The notes beneath the pieces were generated by a model that was given only the letters and a program-made list of their open reading frames with translations, made no database searches and was not told where the DNA came from. Shown here piece after piece: positions 20,880 to 21,113 of a stretch of DNA of 21,113 nucleotides. The first letter of the stretch is position 1. Each line of letters opens with the position of its first letter. Both the position numbers and the translations under genes were made by a program. This DNA comes from Bacilli bacterium (GTDB lineage: Bacteria; Bacillota_I; Bacilli_A; RF39; UBA660), in NCBI GenBank assembly GCA_017550205.1, contig JAFZPS010000019.1, positions 1-21,113 on the forward strand. The letters are read 5' to 3'.

Positions 20880-21113
20880 ATGAAAATAAAATGTGAATAT
20901 TGTAATAATTATATAGATGATTCAGAAGAAAAATGCCCTAGTTGTGGATCACCTAATAGATATTATAACAGGGTAGCAAATCAAGTACCTACTACTATAG
21001 AAGAACTAGAAAAATGGTATAAAGATCATAATCTTCCTCCATATGAAACAACAAGATTCTTTATAGGAATTGATTATAAAGATCCTAAAGCATTTGGTAT
21101 TTATAAAGATGAA
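20880..21113 (+). CDS. Zinc-ribbon protein, 5' part only
   Basis: An open reading frame begins at ATG 20880 behind AGAGGTAAA and runs off the window after 78 codons. It opens with MKIKCEYCNNYIDDSEEKCPSC (key residues Cys5, Cys8, Cys19, Cys22), a zinc ribbon of the CxxC-x10-CxxC type, followed by GSPNRYYNR and a region with EELEKWYKDHNLPPYETTRF and IGIDYKDPKAFGIY. The ribbon is common at the start of Bacillota membrane or regulatory proteins, but the body of this protein is not visible. It is probably the third gene of the DUF1846 operon, 17 bases after the preceding stop. Confidence 0.85.
   Translation, partial: MKIKCEYCNNYIDDSEEKCPSCGSPNRYYNRVANQVPTTIEELEKWYKDHNLPPYETTRFFIGIDYKDPKAFGIYKDE

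Overview
The window is very AT-rich DNA with AGA as the main arginine codon, strong purine-rich ribosome binding sites (AGGAGG, AGGTGAT), many ATGA start/stop overlaps and short hairpin-plus-T terminators. All genes read cleanly with the standard bacterial code. Together with a GerA-type spore germination protein, a RlmCD/RumA-type rRNA methyltransferase and a DUF1846 protein, this points to a low-GC Bacillota, probably from a compact-genome, host-associated lineage whose ancestors formed spores. I cannot name genus or species.

Layout. 1-180: the 3' end of a tRNA, a complete tRNA-Leu(UAG) and its terminator. 219-1397: an unrecognised 392-residue protein. 1419-2309 (minus): a LysR-type regulator, divergent from a tight operon (2401-5137) with the last two steps of coenzyme A synthesis (coaE, coaD), a metallo-beta-lactamase-fold hydrolase and a PHP phosphoesterase. 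5206-6397: thioredoxin and thioredoxin reductase. 6450-8798: an Mbeg1-like (DUF2974) hydrolase, a 5'(3')-deoxyribonucleotidase-like HAD protein and an S51 peptidase. 8805-10123 (minus): a shortened GerA protein and a tiny membrane-anchored partner.

10198-13694: a 23S rRNA uracil methyltransferase, a GNAT acetyltransferase, then a NUDIX hydrolase, a histidine phosphatase and a shortened HD protein. The NUDIX and histidine phosphatase genes are each preceded by the same 69-base, relatively GC-rich leader element, and a degenerate third version lies before the HD gene. This duplicated leader is the most unusual structure in the window. It matches no riboswitch or recombination site I can name.

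13782-18978: a seven-gene operon between two terminators, coding for NUDIX, DUF488 with a Cys-rich tail, PHP, an S51-like protein with Cys at the nucleophile position, a Ppx/GppA-like protein, a nucleoside hydrolase and an AlkD-like DNA glycosylase. This looks like a nucleotide or nucleic-acid housecleaning module. 19059-end: a DUF1846 protein, a COG3323 (YqfO/CutA-like) protein and the start of a zinc-ribbon protein cut by the window edge.

Overall, accessory nucleotide, phosphate and base hydrolases (two NUDIX, two PHP, two S51-fold, HD, HAD, histidine phosphatase, Ppx/GppA, nucleoside hydrolase) are concentrated around core genes for CoA, thioredoxin and rRNA modification. No insertion sequence, prophage or CRISPR array is visible, and no gene-free stretch exceeds 300 bases.
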